This document shows positions 7,801-15,864 of a stretch of DNA of 64,000 nucleotides, in pieces (the first letter of the stretch is position 1; every line of letters starts with the position of its first letter). The position numbers and the translations under genes were made by a program. The notes beneath the pieces were generated by a model. It worked only from the letters and a program-made list of their open reading frames with translations, had not been told where the DNA came from and ran no database searches. The DNA comes from Pseudomonas sp. PSE14 (lineage in GTDB: Bacteria > Pseudomonadota > Gammaproteobacteria > Pseudomonadales > Pseudomonadaceae). Location: NCBI RefSeq assembly GCF_029203285.1, contig NZ_CP115669.1:1674001-1738000 (forward strand), in the 5' to 3' direction.

Positions 7801-8886
7801 ATGAACGCCGTGACCAAGATCGAACAACACAATCCCATCGGCACCGACGGCTTCGAGTTCGTCGAATTCACCGCCCCCGATGCCCAGGGCATCGAGCAAC
7901 TGCGCCAGCTGTTCACCGGCATGGGCTTCACCGAGACCGCCAAGCACCGTTCCAAGGAAGTCTTCCTGTTCCAGCAGAACGACATCAACATCGTGCTCAA
8001 CGGCAGCCCCACCGGCCACGTCCACGAGTTCGCCAAGAAGCATGGCCCTAGCGCCTGCGCCATGGCCTTCCGGGTGAAGAATGCAGCCCAGGCCGCCGCC
8101 TACGTCGAGTCCCAGGGCGCCAAGCTGGTTGGCAGCCACGCCAACTTCGGCGAGCTGAATATCCCCTGCGTCGAAGGTATCGGCGGTTCGCTGCTGTACC
8201 TCGTGGACCGCTATGGCAGCCACAGCATCTATGACGTCGACTTTGAGTTCATCGAAGGCCGCTCGGCCTCCGACAACGCCGTCGGCCTCCTGGCAATCGA
8301 TCACCTGACCCACAACGTCAAGCGCGGCCAGATGGACGTCTGGTCCGGCTTCTACGAGCGCATCGCCAACTTCCGCGAGATCCGCTACTTCGACATCGAA
8401 GGAAAGCTCACCGGCCTGCTGTCGCGCGCGATGACCGCACCCTGCGGCAAGATCCGCATCCCGATCAACGAGTCGGCGGACGACAAGTCGCAGATCGAGG
8501 AATTCATCCGCGAATACCACGGCGAAGGCATCCAGCATATCGCCCTGTCCACCAACGACATCTACGAAACCGTGCGCAAGCTGCGCGCCAACGGCGTGGA
8601 CTTCATGACCACTCCGGACACCTACTACGAGAAGGTCGACACCCGCGTTCCCGGTCACGGCGAGTCGCTGAAGGACCTGCGCGATCTGAACATCCTGATC
8701 GACGGCGCACCGGGCGATGACGGCATCCTGCTGCAGATCTTCACCAACACGGTGATCGGTCCGATCTTCTTCGAAATCATCCAGCGCAAGGGCAACCAGG
8801 GCTTCGGCGAGGGCAACTTCAAGGCCCTGTTCGAATCCATCGAGGAAGACCAGATTCGCCGTGGCGTGATCTCCGAGACCAAGTAA
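7801..8886 (+). CDS. hpd: 4-hydroxyphenylpyruvate dioxygenase
   Basis: A 361-residue iron(II) dioxygenase that converts 4-hydroxyphenylpyruvate to homogentisate in tyrosine degradation. It has the two vicinal-oxygen-chelate domains. The 2-His-1-Glu iron site is visible as His168 in IDHLTHNV, His246 in GIQHIALST and Glu325 in FFEIIQRKGNQGFGEGNF. The C-terminal GNFKALFESIEEDQIRRG is characteristic. GAGGAGG stands 5 nt before the ATG, which fixes the start. It is followed 48 bp later by maiA and then an aromatic amino acid permease, which together fit tyrosine uptake and catabolism. hmgA and fahA are not in this window. Confidence 0.97.
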   Translation: MNAVTKIEQHNPIGTDGFEFVEFTAPDAQGIEQLRQLFTGMGFTETAKHRSKEVFLFQQNDINIVLNGSPTGHVHEFAKKHGPSACAMAFRVKNAAQAAAYVESQGAKLVGSHANFGELNIPCVEGIGGSLLYLVDRYGSHSIYDVDFEFIEGRSASDNAVGLLAIDHLTHNVKRGQMDVWSGFYERIANFREIRYFDIEGKLTGLLSRAMTAPCGKIRIPINESADDKSQIEEFIREYHGEGIQHIALSTNDIYETVRKLRANGVDFMTTPDTYYEKVDTRVPGHGESLKDLRDLNILIDGAPGDDGILLQIFTNTVIGPIFFEIIQRKGNQGFGEGNFKALFESIEEDQIRRGVISETK

Positions 8887-8895
8887 CCGTCACTC

Positions 8896-8922
8896 GCGCC
8901 GGCCGCTTTTCGCGGTCGGCGC
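8896..8922 (+). promoter_or_regulatory. Intercistronic hairpin between hpd and maiA
   Basis: GCGCCGGCCGC and GCGGTCGGCGC pair over 11 positions (one G-T) around a TTTTC loop, and no T-tract follows. It may stabilise the hpd message or attenuate maiA. Confidence 0.5.
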
Positions 8923-8934
8923 CGGAGAGCCGTC

Positions 8935-9576
8935 ATGCTGACCCTCTATTCCTACTGGCGTTCCAGCGCCGCCTACCGGGTGCGTATCGCCCTCGGTCTC
9001 AAGGGCCTGGCCTACCGCCAGGTGCCGGTGCACCTGGTGAAGGACGGCGGCCAGCAGCACGCCGCCGACTACAGGGCGCTCAACCCACAGGAGCTGGTAC
9101 CGCTGCTGGTGGACGGCGAGACGCGCATCGCCCAGTCCCTGGCCATCCTCGAATATCTTGAGGAAACCCACCCGCAACCGAGCCTGCTGCCGCGCGATGC
9201 GCTGCAACGCGCCCAGGTGCGCGCGCTGTCCCTGCACATCGCCTGCGACATCCACCCGCTGAACAACCTGCGCGTGCTGCAGTACCTCAGCGGTCCGCTG
9301 GGGGTGGCGGACGAGGCGAAGAGTGTCTGGATTCGCCATTGGGTCGAGACCGGCCTGCGCGCAGTGGAGGCCGGTTTGGACGTGCTGCCCGGCCCGTTGT
9401 CCCTCGGCGAGCGCCCCGGGTACTTCGAGGCCTGCCTGATTCCCCAGCTGTACAACGCCCGCCGCTTCGACTGCGATCTCTCCGGCTGCCCGCGACTGCT
9501 CGCCATCGCCGCGCGCTGCGAGACCCTCGAAGCCTTCCAGCAGGCCGCCCCGGAGGTGCAGCCGGACGCCCAGTAA
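8935..9576 (+). CDS. maiA: Maleylacetoacetate isomerase (zeta-class GST family)
   Basis: A 213-residue glutathione-dependent isomerase. It converts 4-maleylacetoacetate to fumarylacetoacetate, the step after homogentisate dioxygenase. The zeta-class GST motif SYWRSSAAYRVRIAL is at residues 6-20. NPQELVPLLV and then QSLAILEYLEE form the glutathione site, and IHPLNNLRVLQYL is the conserved mid-domain stretch. It is preceded by GGAGA and is probably co-transcribed with hpd. Pseudomonads often carry maiA with hmgA-fahA, so this hpd-linked copy may be a paralogue; that cannot be decided here. Confidence 0.92.
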   Translation: MLTLYSYWRSSAAYRVRIALGLKGLAYRQVPVHLVKDGGQQHAADYRALNPQELVPLLVDGETRIAQSLAILEYLEETHPQPSLLPRDALQRAQVRALSLHIACDIHPLNNLRVLQYLSGPLGVADEAKSVWIRHWVETGLRAVEAGLDVLPGPLSLGERPGYFEACLIPQLYNARRFDCDLSGCPRLLAIAARCETLEAFQQAAPEVQPDAQ

Positions 9577-9676
9577 GTTCCCTCGTTCCACCGCTCTTTA
9601 GCCTTGCCTTGCCCGCACCGCCCAGCCACGAGCCGGGCGGCCGATTCACGTCACAGATAAAAACAACAGGTGACGC

Positions 9677-11092
9677 ATGACGCGTGAAACTCAACACGCA
9701 GGCCAGCTCCAGCGCGGCCTGAAGAATCGCCATATCCAGCTGATCGCCCTCGGCGGCGCCATCGGTACCGGGCTGTTCCTTGGCTCGGCCGGGGTGCTCA
9801 AGTCCGCCGGCCCATCGATGATCCTCGGCTACGCCATCGCCGGCTTCATCGCCTTCCTGATCATGCGCCAGCTCGGCGAGATGATCGTCGAGGAGCCCGT
9901 CGCCGGCTCTTTCAGCCACTTCGCGCACAAGTACTGGGGCGGGTTCGCCGGCTTCCTCTCGGGCTGGAACTGCTGGGTGCTGTACATCCTGGTGGGCATG
10001 TCGGAGCTCACCGCGGTGGGCAAGTACATCCACTACTGGTGGCCGGACGTGCCGACCTGGGCCACGGCCGCGTTGTTCTTCGTGGTGGTCAACGCCATCA
10101 ACCTGTTCAACGTGAAGGCCTTCGGCGAGGCGGAGTTCTGGTTCGCCATCATCAAGGTCGCCGCCATCGTCGGCATGATCGTCCTGGGCTGCTACCTGTT
10201 GGCCAGCGGCTCGGGCGGCGAGCAGGCGGCGGTGAGCAACCTGTGGAGCCACGGCGGCTTCTTCCCCAATGGCATCAGCGGGCTGGTGATGGCCATGGCG
10301 ATCATCATGTTCTCCTTCGGTGGCCTGGAGATGCTCGGCTTCACCGCCGCCGAGGCCGACCGGCCGAAGACGGTGATCCCCAAGGCGATCAACCAGGTGA
10401 TCTACCGCATCCTGATCTTCTACATCGGCGCGCTCACCGTGCTGCTCTCGCTGACCCCCTGGGACAGCCTGCTGCAGACCCTCAATGCCTCCGGCGACGC
10501 CTACAGCGGCAGCCCCTTCGTGCAGATCTTCTCGATGATCGGCAGCAGCACCGCCGCCCACGTCCTCAACTTCGTGGTGCTGACCGCCGCGCTGTCGGTC
10601 TACAACAGCGGCACCTACTGCAACGGCCGCATGCTGGTGGGGCTGGCCGAGCAGGGCGATGCGCCGCGCGCGCTGGCCAAGGTGGATGAGCGCGGCGTGC
10701 CGGTGCGCTCGCTACTGGTATCGGCCGCGGTGACCTTCTTCGCCGTGCTGGTGAACTACCTGATCCCGGCCCGCGCCCTGGAGCTGCTGATGTCCCTGGT
10801 GGTCGCCGCGCTGGTGATCAACTGGGCGATGATCAGCCTGGCGCACCTGAAGTTCCGCGCACGCATGGATGCCGAGGGCAAGCGCACCGCCTTCCGCGCC
10901 GTGGCGTATCCGGCGGCCAACTGGCTGTGCCTGGGCTTCGTGGTGTTCATCCTCGGCGTCATGCTGCTCACCCCGGGCATCCAGGTGTCGGTCTACGCGA
11001 TCCCGGTGTGGCTGCTGGTGATGTATGGCTGCTATCGCCTCAAGCGCCAGCCGGCGCTGCGTAGCGAGCAAAGCGCGGTGCTCGCCGACTGA
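9677..11092 (+). CDS. aroP2: Aromatic amino acid permease (APC superfamily, AroP/PheP-like)
   Basis: A 471-residue inner-membrane transporter of the amino acid transporter (AAT) family with about 12 membrane helices. The N-terminal hallmark RHIQLIALGGAIGTGLFLGS-like segment (here NRHIQLIALGGAIGTGLFLG) is at about residues 17-36. EEPVAGSFSHFAHKYWGGF and AINLFNVKAFGEAEFWFAIIK are the expected family motifs. It follows maiA by 100 bp, and its likely substrate is tyrosine or phenylalanine, as an H+ symporter. The symbol follows the gene next to hpd and mliC in P. aeruginosa as I recall it; the exact specificity is inference. Confidence 0.88.
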   Translation: MTRETQHAGQLQRGLKNRHIQLIALGGAIGTGLFLGSAGVLKSAGPSMILGYAIAGFIAFLIMRQLGEMIVEEPVAGSFSHFAHKYWGGFAGFLSGWNCWVLYILVGMSELTAVGKYIHYWWPDVPTWATAALFFVVVNAINLFNVKAFGEAEFWFAIIKVAAIVGMIVLGCYLLASGSGGEQAAVSNLWSHGGFFPNGISGLVMAMAIIMFSFGGLEMLGFTAAEADRPKTVIPKAINQVIYRILIFYIGALTVLLSLTPWDSLLQTLNASGDAYSGSPFVQIFSMIGSSTAAHVLNFVVLTAALSVYNSGTYCNGRMLVGLAEQGDAPRALAKVDERGVPVRSLLVSAAVTFFAVLVNYLIPARALELLMSLVVAALVINWAMISLAHLKFRARMDAEGKRTAFRAVAYPAANWLCLGFVVFILGVMLLTPGIQVSVYAIPVWLLVMYGCYRLKRQPALRSEQSAVLAD

Positions 11093-11194
11093 CGCGCTGA
11101 CCCGATCCCCGGTTGGGCACGGACCGTGCGCGATTGACCGTGCGGTCCGACCTTTCCTAGAGTGACCGGGCCATTTTTCGTCAGAGGGATACTC

Positions 11195-11572
11195 ATGAAA
11201 AAAGCACTTTGGCTGCTCGCGGCCGCCGTGCCGGTCCTGCTCGTTGCCTGCGGCGGCGAAGAGAAGAAGGCGCCCCAGGTCGACGCGCTGGTTCTGCCCG
11301 GCGACGCCAAGCTGGATTCGCGCAGCGTCTCGTACAAGTGCGAGGATGGCCGCAAGTTTGGCGTCCAGTACCTGAACAAGGGCGACAACAGCCTGGCTGT
11401 GCTGCCGGTGACCGACACCTCGACCCTGGTGTTCGCCAACGTCATCTCCGCCTCTGGCGCCAAGTACGCCGCCGGCCAGTACGTGTGGTGGACCAAGGGC
11501 CAGGACGCCACCCTGTACAAGGACTGGAAGGGCGGTGAGCCCGCCGATGGCGTGGCCTGCAAGGAGAACTAA
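11195..11572 (+). CDS. mliC: Lysozyme inhibitor lipoprotein, MliC family
   Basis: A 125-residue outer-membrane lipoprotein that inhibits C-type lysozyme at the periplasmic face. It has a lipoprotein signal peptide with lipobox LLVAC (Cys19), then a short linker. The MliC domain runs from about residue 45, with YKCEDGRKFGVQYL, the central SASGAKYAAGQYVWWTKG motif that contacts the lysozyme active site, and a final paired Cys in GVACKEN. The ATG at 11195 is preferred because it opens the signal peptide and follows AGAGGGA. Upstream is the aromatic permease, and a strong terminator follows. This order is the one I recall for P. aeruginosa mliC. Confidence 0.9.
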   Translation: MKKALWLLAAAVPVLLVACGGEEKKAPQVDALVLPGDAKLDSRSVSYKCEDGRKFGVQYLNKGDNSLAVLPVTDTSTLVFANVISASGAKYAAGQYVWWTKGQDATLYKDWKGGEPADGVACKEN

Positions 11573-11590
11573 GTTCTCTCCCACGACCCC

Positions 11591-11624
11591 AAGAAAAAGC
11601 CCGGCAGATGCCGGGCTTTTTCTT
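11591..11624 (+). terminator. Terminator of mliC
   Basis: A 15-bp stem AAGAAAAAGCCCGGC / GCCGGGCTTTTTCTT with an AGAT loop contains a T-rich right arm. It is symmetrical, so it could work in both directions. Confidence 0.9.
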
Positions 11625-11658
11625 GGGCGGGTGCTACTCCTGGGCAGGAGGTGACTCC

Positions 11659-11809
11659 GTAGGGCGTACAACCGTTTGCGGTTGTACGCCGATACACCGG
11701 TCTCATCGCCAGCTTCGTATTCGAGCCTGGTCAATGAATCCCAGGTCGATCCCGAGCGGGCGGTAGCCAAGGTCAAGCGGCGTATAACACGGAGCGTTAT
11801 ACGCCCTAC
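11659..11809. repeat. 151-bp two-hairpin element, copy A
   Basis: It opens with GTAGGGCGTACAACCGTTTG-CGGTTGTACGCC and closes with GGCGTATAACACGGAGCGTT-ATACGCCCTAC, so the ends are inverted repeats and each end is also a hairpin. The interior (CTCATCGCCAGCTTCGTATT...) matches copies B and C at 25522-25672 and 25691-25842. Confidence 0.8.
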
Positions 11810-11817
11810 GCTCCAAC

Positions 11818-12738
11818 TTAGAAGGTGAACTCCAGGTTCACTGTCGGCGTCGAGGTTCGGCTGCCACGGCCGCCGTCCACGCCGAACTTGTTGTGCCAGT
11901 ACTCGTAGCCCACGCCGACCCAGAAGTTCGGCTGCCGCTTGGTGCCCGGCAGGGTGGCGAACATCAGCGAGGTGCGGATCAGGGTTTCCGGCGCGGTGTC
12001 GTTGTCGTTGTAGTCCTCGCCCTTTTCCCCGGTGTAGTTCATGAAGCCCTGGAACTTCGCCCCGTGATCGCCCAGCTGGAACGGCCGCAGCCAGGTCAGG
12101 TTGACCATGTAGGTGGCGTCGAAGGTGTGGTCCGGGTGTTTCACGTTGGGAATGCCCGAGTGGTTCTTCTCGCGGTAGTAGAACAGCGAGAGGTCCAGCA
12201 CGCCGGGGCTGTTGAACTTGATGGTAGGGCCGAACACCAGGGCGCGCTTCTTCGCCGAGGCGCGGTTGTTGTTGCGGCTGGCGTCGAAGCCGAAGGTGAA
12301 GGCGTGATCCTTCACCAATCCCTTGCCCTGCGGCAGGTCGAACACCCGCGAGGCGAACAACTGGCTGCGGAACACCCCGTAGACCTCGCTGCTGCCCTCG
12401 TTGGTGCCCTTGCGCGGGTCGTTGTTGTCGGACTCCAGCACATCCAGGTGGAAGAAGTTGCTGCCGTAGCGGTAACCGTCCGCGTGGCTGAAGCTGTAGA
12501 TGTTCTTGCTGATGTCGTTCGGGTTGTTCGGGTTGGTGAAGTCCTTGCCGTAGCGGTACCCGAGGGTGTTGCTGGTCCACTCGAAGATACGACCATCATC
12601 GGCCTGCGCCGCGCCCCAGGGGGAGACGATCAGCGCGGTGCCGAGGGCGAGCCAGCGGCCGTTGCTCAGGCGGCGGCTGGATCGCGATTGAAGGCGGGCG
12701 GCATCAGTGGCCGCCGGCGCCAACAGGGTTGGAAACAT
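11818..12738 (-). CDS. Outer-membrane channel, Tsx/OmpK-like
   Basis: A 306-residue beta-barrel protein. An N-terminal leader with a hydrophobic segment (WLALGTALIVSPWGAAQA) ends near residue 45. The barrel then starts FEWTSNTLGYRYGKDFTNPN and ends in the classical C-terminal Phe (VNLEFTF). The spacing of aromatic strands and the SFSHADGYRYGSNFFHLDVL segment fit the nucleoside-specific channel (Tsx) family. The start at 12738 is chosen because GAGGTG stands 7 nt before it; in-frame ATGs at 12750 and 12789 are less well supported. The leader is unusually long for a signal peptide. Substrate is unproven. A TTGTACAC-N6-GTATACAA inverted repeat lies upstream. Confidence 0.8.
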   Translation of the reverse strand: MFPTLLAPAATDAARLQSRSSRRLSNGRWLALGTALIVSPWGAAQADDGRIFEWTSNTLGYRYGKDFTNPNNPNDISKNIYSFSHADGYRYGSNFFHLDVLESDNNDPRKGTNEGSSEVYGVFRSQLFASRVFDLPQGKGLVKDHAFTFGFDASRNNNRASAKKRALVFGPTIKFNSPGVLDLSLFYYREKNHSGIPNVKHPDHTFDATYMVNLTWLRPFQLGDHGAKFQGFMNYTGEKGEDYNDNDTAPETLIRTSLMFATLPGTKRQPNFWVGVGYEYWHNKFGVDGGRGSRTSTPTVNLEFTF

Positions 12739-12846
12739 GCTGCACCTCATCTTGTTTTTGTTATGGGGCCCGCGTGCCGCAGTTCGCACTGCGACCGGTG
12801 ACAGGAGAGGGTTCTAATGGCGAATTGACGACATTGCAAGAAAAAC

Positions 12847-12868
12847 TTGTACACAACTTCGTATACAA
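12847..12868. promoter_or_regulatory. Inverted repeat upstream of the Tsx-like porin
   Basis: TTGTACAC-AACTTC-GTATACAA has 7 of 8 arm positions symmetrical. It lies about 110 bp upstream of the porin start and about 110 bp before arfB. It may be a GntR-type operator; the binding protein is unknown. Confidence 0.45.
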
Positions 12869-12977
12869 AAGTTGATCCAGAAGTCAGGAATGGGCTTTGC
12901 GCGGCGGCCTGGATAGTCCGGGGACAGATGCACCCCGGCGCGATATGCTGCAGATATTTCCCGCCAGACCCTTCGCC

Positions 12978-13391
12978 ATGCTGCAGATTTCCAACGCCGT
13001 GCAGATCCCCGACGCCGAGATCGAGCTGAACGCCATCCGCGCCCAGGGTGCTGGCGGTCAGAACGTCAACAAGGTGTCCAGCGCCGTGCACCTGCGCTTC
13101 GACGTCCGCGCCTCGTCGTTGCCGGAGTTCTACAAGGAGCGCCTGCTCGCCCTGAGCGACCAGCGCATCACCAGCGAGGGTGTGGTGGTGATCAAGGCCC
13201 AGCAATACCGCACCCAGGAACAGAACCGCGAGGACGCGCTGAACCGCCTGGCGGAGCTGATCCGCAGCGTCGCCAAGGTGGAGAAGAAGCGCCGCCCGAC
13301 CAAGCCGACGCTGGGCTCGAAGACGCGCCGCCTGGAGGGCAAGAGCAAGCGCGGAGCGATCAAGGCGGGGCGGGGGAAGGTCGATTACTGA
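12978..13391 (+). CDS. arfB: Alternative ribosome-rescue factor / peptidyl-tRNA hydrolase ArfB
   Basis: A 137-residue release-factor-like protein that enters stalled, non-stop ribosomes and hydrolyses peptidyl-tRNA. The catalytic GGQ motif is at about residue 25 ([20 protein letters not shown]). The C-terminal tail is rich in Lys/Arg ([32 protein letters not shown]), as required to lie in the empty mRNA channel. The ATG at 12978 ([10 protein letters not shown]) gives the family length. The neighbours upstream (hpd, permease, mliC) match my memory of the P. aeruginosa order, but pbpG, which I expect next, is absent here. Confidence 0.93.
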   Translation: MLQISNAVQIPDAEIELNAIRAQGAGGQNVNKVSSAVHLRFDVRASSLPEFYKERLLALSDQRITSEGVVVIKAQQYRTQEQNREDALNRLAELIRSVAKVEKKRRPTKPTLGSKTRRLEGKSKRGAIKAGRGKVDY

Positions 13392-13424
13392 GGGGCGGAA
13401 AGGGCTTAAGGGCACTTGCTTTTC

Positions 13425-13493
13425 GTAGGAGCGAGCTTGCTCGCGCACCAGCACCCGCAGCGGAGTCGGTTCGCGAGCAAGCTCACGCCTACA
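13425..13493. repeat. REP doublet
   Basis: GTAGGAGCGAGCTTGCTCGC and the inverted partner GCGAGCAAGCTCACGCCTAC form an inward-facing pair separated by about 28 bp, between the convergent arfB and glcA genes. Confidence 0.85.
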
Positions 13494-13517
13494 GGAACCC
13501 CCAGTGCCCGAATGCCA

Positions 13518-15209
13518 TCAGTGCACCAGCATCCCTGTGAACACATACGCCTGCGCCAGCGTGATCAACCCGATGAACGCCGCGAAGATCAGGCTGTGCT
13601 TGACCGTGAAGCGGAACAGGTCCGATTCGCGCCCGACCATCCCGGTGGCCGCGCAGGCCACGGCGATGGACTGCGGCGAGATCATCTTGCCGGTCACCCC
13701 GCCCGTGGTATTGGCCGCCACCAGCAGCGTGTCGCTGACCCCGAGTTGGTGCGCGGTGGTGGCCTGCAGCGAGCCGAACAGCGCGTTGGACGAGGTATCC
13801 GAACCGGTCAGGAACACCCCCAGCCAGCCCAGGAACGGCGAGAAGAACGGGAAGGCCGCGCCGGTCCCGGCCAGCACCAGCGCCAGGGTGGTGGACATGC
13901 CCGAGTAGTTGGTGACGAAGGCGAAGGCCAGCACCATACCGATGGTCAGCACCGGCCACTTCAGTTCCAGCAGCGTGTCGCGGAAGGTGGCTGCACCGCT
14001 CTTCACGCCGATGCGCAGGATGGCCATGGAGATCAGCGCTGCGAGGAAGATCGCCGTGCCGCTGGCTGAAACCAGGTCGAACTTGTAGATCGCCGGCATC
14101 GGCGTCGGGTTGGCGACGATGGGGGCGGCCTTGAGCACCAACTGGTCGAGGTACGGCACCTTGATCACCGCCACCCAGCTCTCCAGCGCGCCGCCGGGCA
14201 GGAACAGCGCCTTGAACGGCTTCATGGTCCAGATGGTCACCAGCACCGTGAGGATCAGGAACGGCGACCAGGCCTTGAAGATTTGCCCGAAGCTGTACTG
14301 GGATTCGCGCTGGCCTCCACCTCCGCCGCCCACTCCGCCAAGCGTCGCGCTGCCGTCGGCGTTGATACTCGAGAACTCCGTCTCGCGCAGGTTCGCCGGT
14401 TGCCACACGCGCAGGAACAGCGTCAGGCAGACCATGCTCAGCAGTGCGGAGGTGATGTCCGGCAGCTCCGGACCGATGAAATTGGACGTGAGGAACTGGC
14501 TGATCGCAAAGGAGCCGCCGGCCACCAGCAGCGCCGGCCAGGTTTCACGGATGCCGCGCCAGCCGTCCATCATCGCCACCAGCCAGAAGGGCACGATCAC
14601 CGACAGGATCGGCAACTGCCGTCCGGCCATGGCGCCGATCTTGAAGGCGTCCACGCCCGAAACCTGCCCGGCGACGATGATCGGGATGCCCAACGCGCCA
14701 AAGGCCACCGGCGCGGTGTTGGCGATCAGACACAGGCCGGCTGCATACAGCGGGTTGAAGCCCAGCCCCACCAGCAGCGCCGCGGTGATCGCCACCGGCG
14801 CGCCGAAGCCCGCCGCGCCCTCGAGGAAGGCGCCGAAGGAGAAGCCGATCAGCACCACCTGCAGGCGCTGGTCGACGGTGATCGATAGCACCGAGCTGCG
14901 GATGATCTCGAACTGTCCGCTCTTCACCGTGAGCTTGTAGAGGAACACCGCCGCCACGATGATCCAGGCGATCGGCCATAGCCCGTAGAAGAAGCCGTAG
15001 ACCGCCGAGGCCAGCGCCTTGTCCGCCGGCATGTGGTAGACGAACACGGCGATCAGCAACGACAGCGCCAGGGTGATGGCCCCGGCGACATGGCCCTTGA
15101 GGCGGAACACCGCCAGGGCGAGGAAGAAGAAAATGATCGGCACGAGGGCCGCCAGGGCCGACAGCCCGAGGCTGCCAAGCGGGGTATAGAGCTGCTGCCA
15201 GGTTTGCAT
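13518..15209 (-). CDS. glcA: Glycolate/L-lactate permease (LldP family)
   Basis: A 563-residue inner-membrane permease of the lactate permease family with about 12-14 membrane helices. [35 protein letters not shown] and [14 protein letters not shown] are the family hallmarks. It takes up glycolate and often L- or D-lactate by H+ symport. Assignment as glcA rests on its position beside glcGFED. A terminator-like hairpin at 15320-15354 separates it from glcG, so it may have its own promoter in 15210-15319. A low-complexity stretch with six consecutive Gly lies in a loop near residue 292. Confidence 0.9.
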   Translation of the reverse strand: MQTWQQLYTPLGSLGLSALAALVPIIFFFLALAVFRLKGHVAGAITLALSLLIAVFVYHMPADKALASAVYGFFYGLWPIAWIIVAAVFLYKLTVKSGQFEIIRSSVLSITVDQRLQVVLIGFSFGAFLEGAAGFGAPVAITAALLVGLGFNPLYAAGLCLIANTAPVAFGALGIPIIVAGQVSGVDAFKIGAMAGRQLPILSVIVPFWLVAMMDGWRGIRETWPALLVAGGSFAISQFLTSNFIGPELPDITSALLSMVCLTLFLRVWQPANLRETEFSSINADGSATLGGVGGGGGGQRESQYSFGQIFKAWSPFLILTVLVTIWTMKPFKALFLPGGALESWVAVIKVPYLDQLVLKAAPIVANPTPMPAIYKFDLVSASGTAIFLAALISMAILRIGVKSGAATFRDTLLELKWPVLTIGMVLAFAFVTNYSGMSTTLALVLAGTGAAFPFFSPFLGWLGVFLTGSDTSSNALFGSLQATTAHQLGVSDTLLVAANTTGGVTGKMISPQSIAVACAATGMVGRESDLFRFTVKHSLIFAAFIGLITLAQAYVFTGMLVH

Positions 15210-15319
15210 GGGGAGGGTCCCTTGTTGTTGTAGGAGGCAAAGCGTCAGCGGTGGATGAGCGATAGCGGTGGTGAATGGTTAGGTGGCGCATGGACGCGAG
15301 AGCCTGGCGCCAGCCATTG

Positions 15320-15354
15320 AAAAAGCCCCGGAACGCGGCGCGTAGCGGGGCTTT
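15320..15354 (-). terminator. Terminator downstream of glcG
   Basis: An 8-bp AAAGCCCC / GGGGCTTT stem with a 17-nt GC-rich loop is followed on the minus strand by TTTTTC. It lies between glcG and glcA. Confidence 0.7.
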
Positions 15355-15465
15355 CGAGAGCGAGTTCCGGCAAGGACTGGGGCGTGTCGCCGCCGGCTCG
15401 CTTGTGGCCGGCGGCGACCATCACCCGGTCTGTGGCCACCTCTCGGCAGCGTTGTGTGAGCGCTT

Positions 15466-15864
15466 TCAAAGCGCCGTCGCTCCGACGCTGGCGACCTGTG
15501 CGTCTTCGCCGGACTTCACCCCGGAAACACCCACCGCGCCAATCACCTGTCCATCCACCACCACCGGTACGCCGCCTTCGAGCGAGGTGAGCAGCGGTGC
15601 GCTGACGAAAGCCACGCGTCCGCCGTTGACCATGTCCTCGTAGTCCCTGGTTTCGCGTCGGCCCAGCGCCGCGCTGCGGGCCTTCTCGATGGCGATGTAG
15701 GCACTGGCCGGGGCGCAACCGTCGAGGCGCTCCAGCGCCAGCGGATGGCCGCCGTCGTCGACCACCGCGATGGAGACCGTCCAGTGGTTGCGCTGCGCCT
15801 CGGCGCGCGCCGCGGCAAGGATGCGGCCAACTTCCTGCTGGGTCAGAACGGCTTTGTTGAGCAT
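15466..15864 (-). CDS. glcG: GlcG/HbpS-family protein of the glycolate operon
   Basis: A 132-residue protein of the GlcG (DUF336/HbpS) family. It starts MLNKAVLTQQEVGRILAAAR and shows the family core SIAVVDDGGHPLALERLDG, AYIAIEKARSAALGRRETRD and VVVDGQVIGAVGVSGVKSGE-like glycine-rich end. Family members bind heme or small molecules in other systems. The role in glycolate oxidation is not established. Its ATG at 15864 overlaps the 3' end of glcF by 22 bp, so it is the last gene of the glcDEFG transcription unit, just before a terminator. Confidence 0.92.
   Translation of the reverse strand: MLNKAVLTQQEVGRILAAARAEAQRNHWTVSIAVVDDGGHPLALERLDGCAPASAYIAIEKARSAALGRRETRDYEDMVNGGRVAFVSAPLLTSLEGGVPVVVDGQVIGAVGVSGVKSGEDAQVASVGATAL

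Noticed and set aside
6733..8658. Very long AraC-type protein with an N-terminal extension of nearly 390 residues
   Set aside because: The extension is antisense to hpd. Only the part from the ATG at 7500 has the cupin and HTH domains.
11120..11149. Terminator after the aromatic permease gene
   Set aside because: CGGACCG / CGGTCCG can pair, but the loop is long and no T-tract follows, so I do not call it.
14320..14345. Frameshift or sequencing error in glcA at the poly-Gly stretch
   Set aside because: The frame stays open and the permease motifs continue on both sides. The Gly run fits a flexible loop and is in frame.
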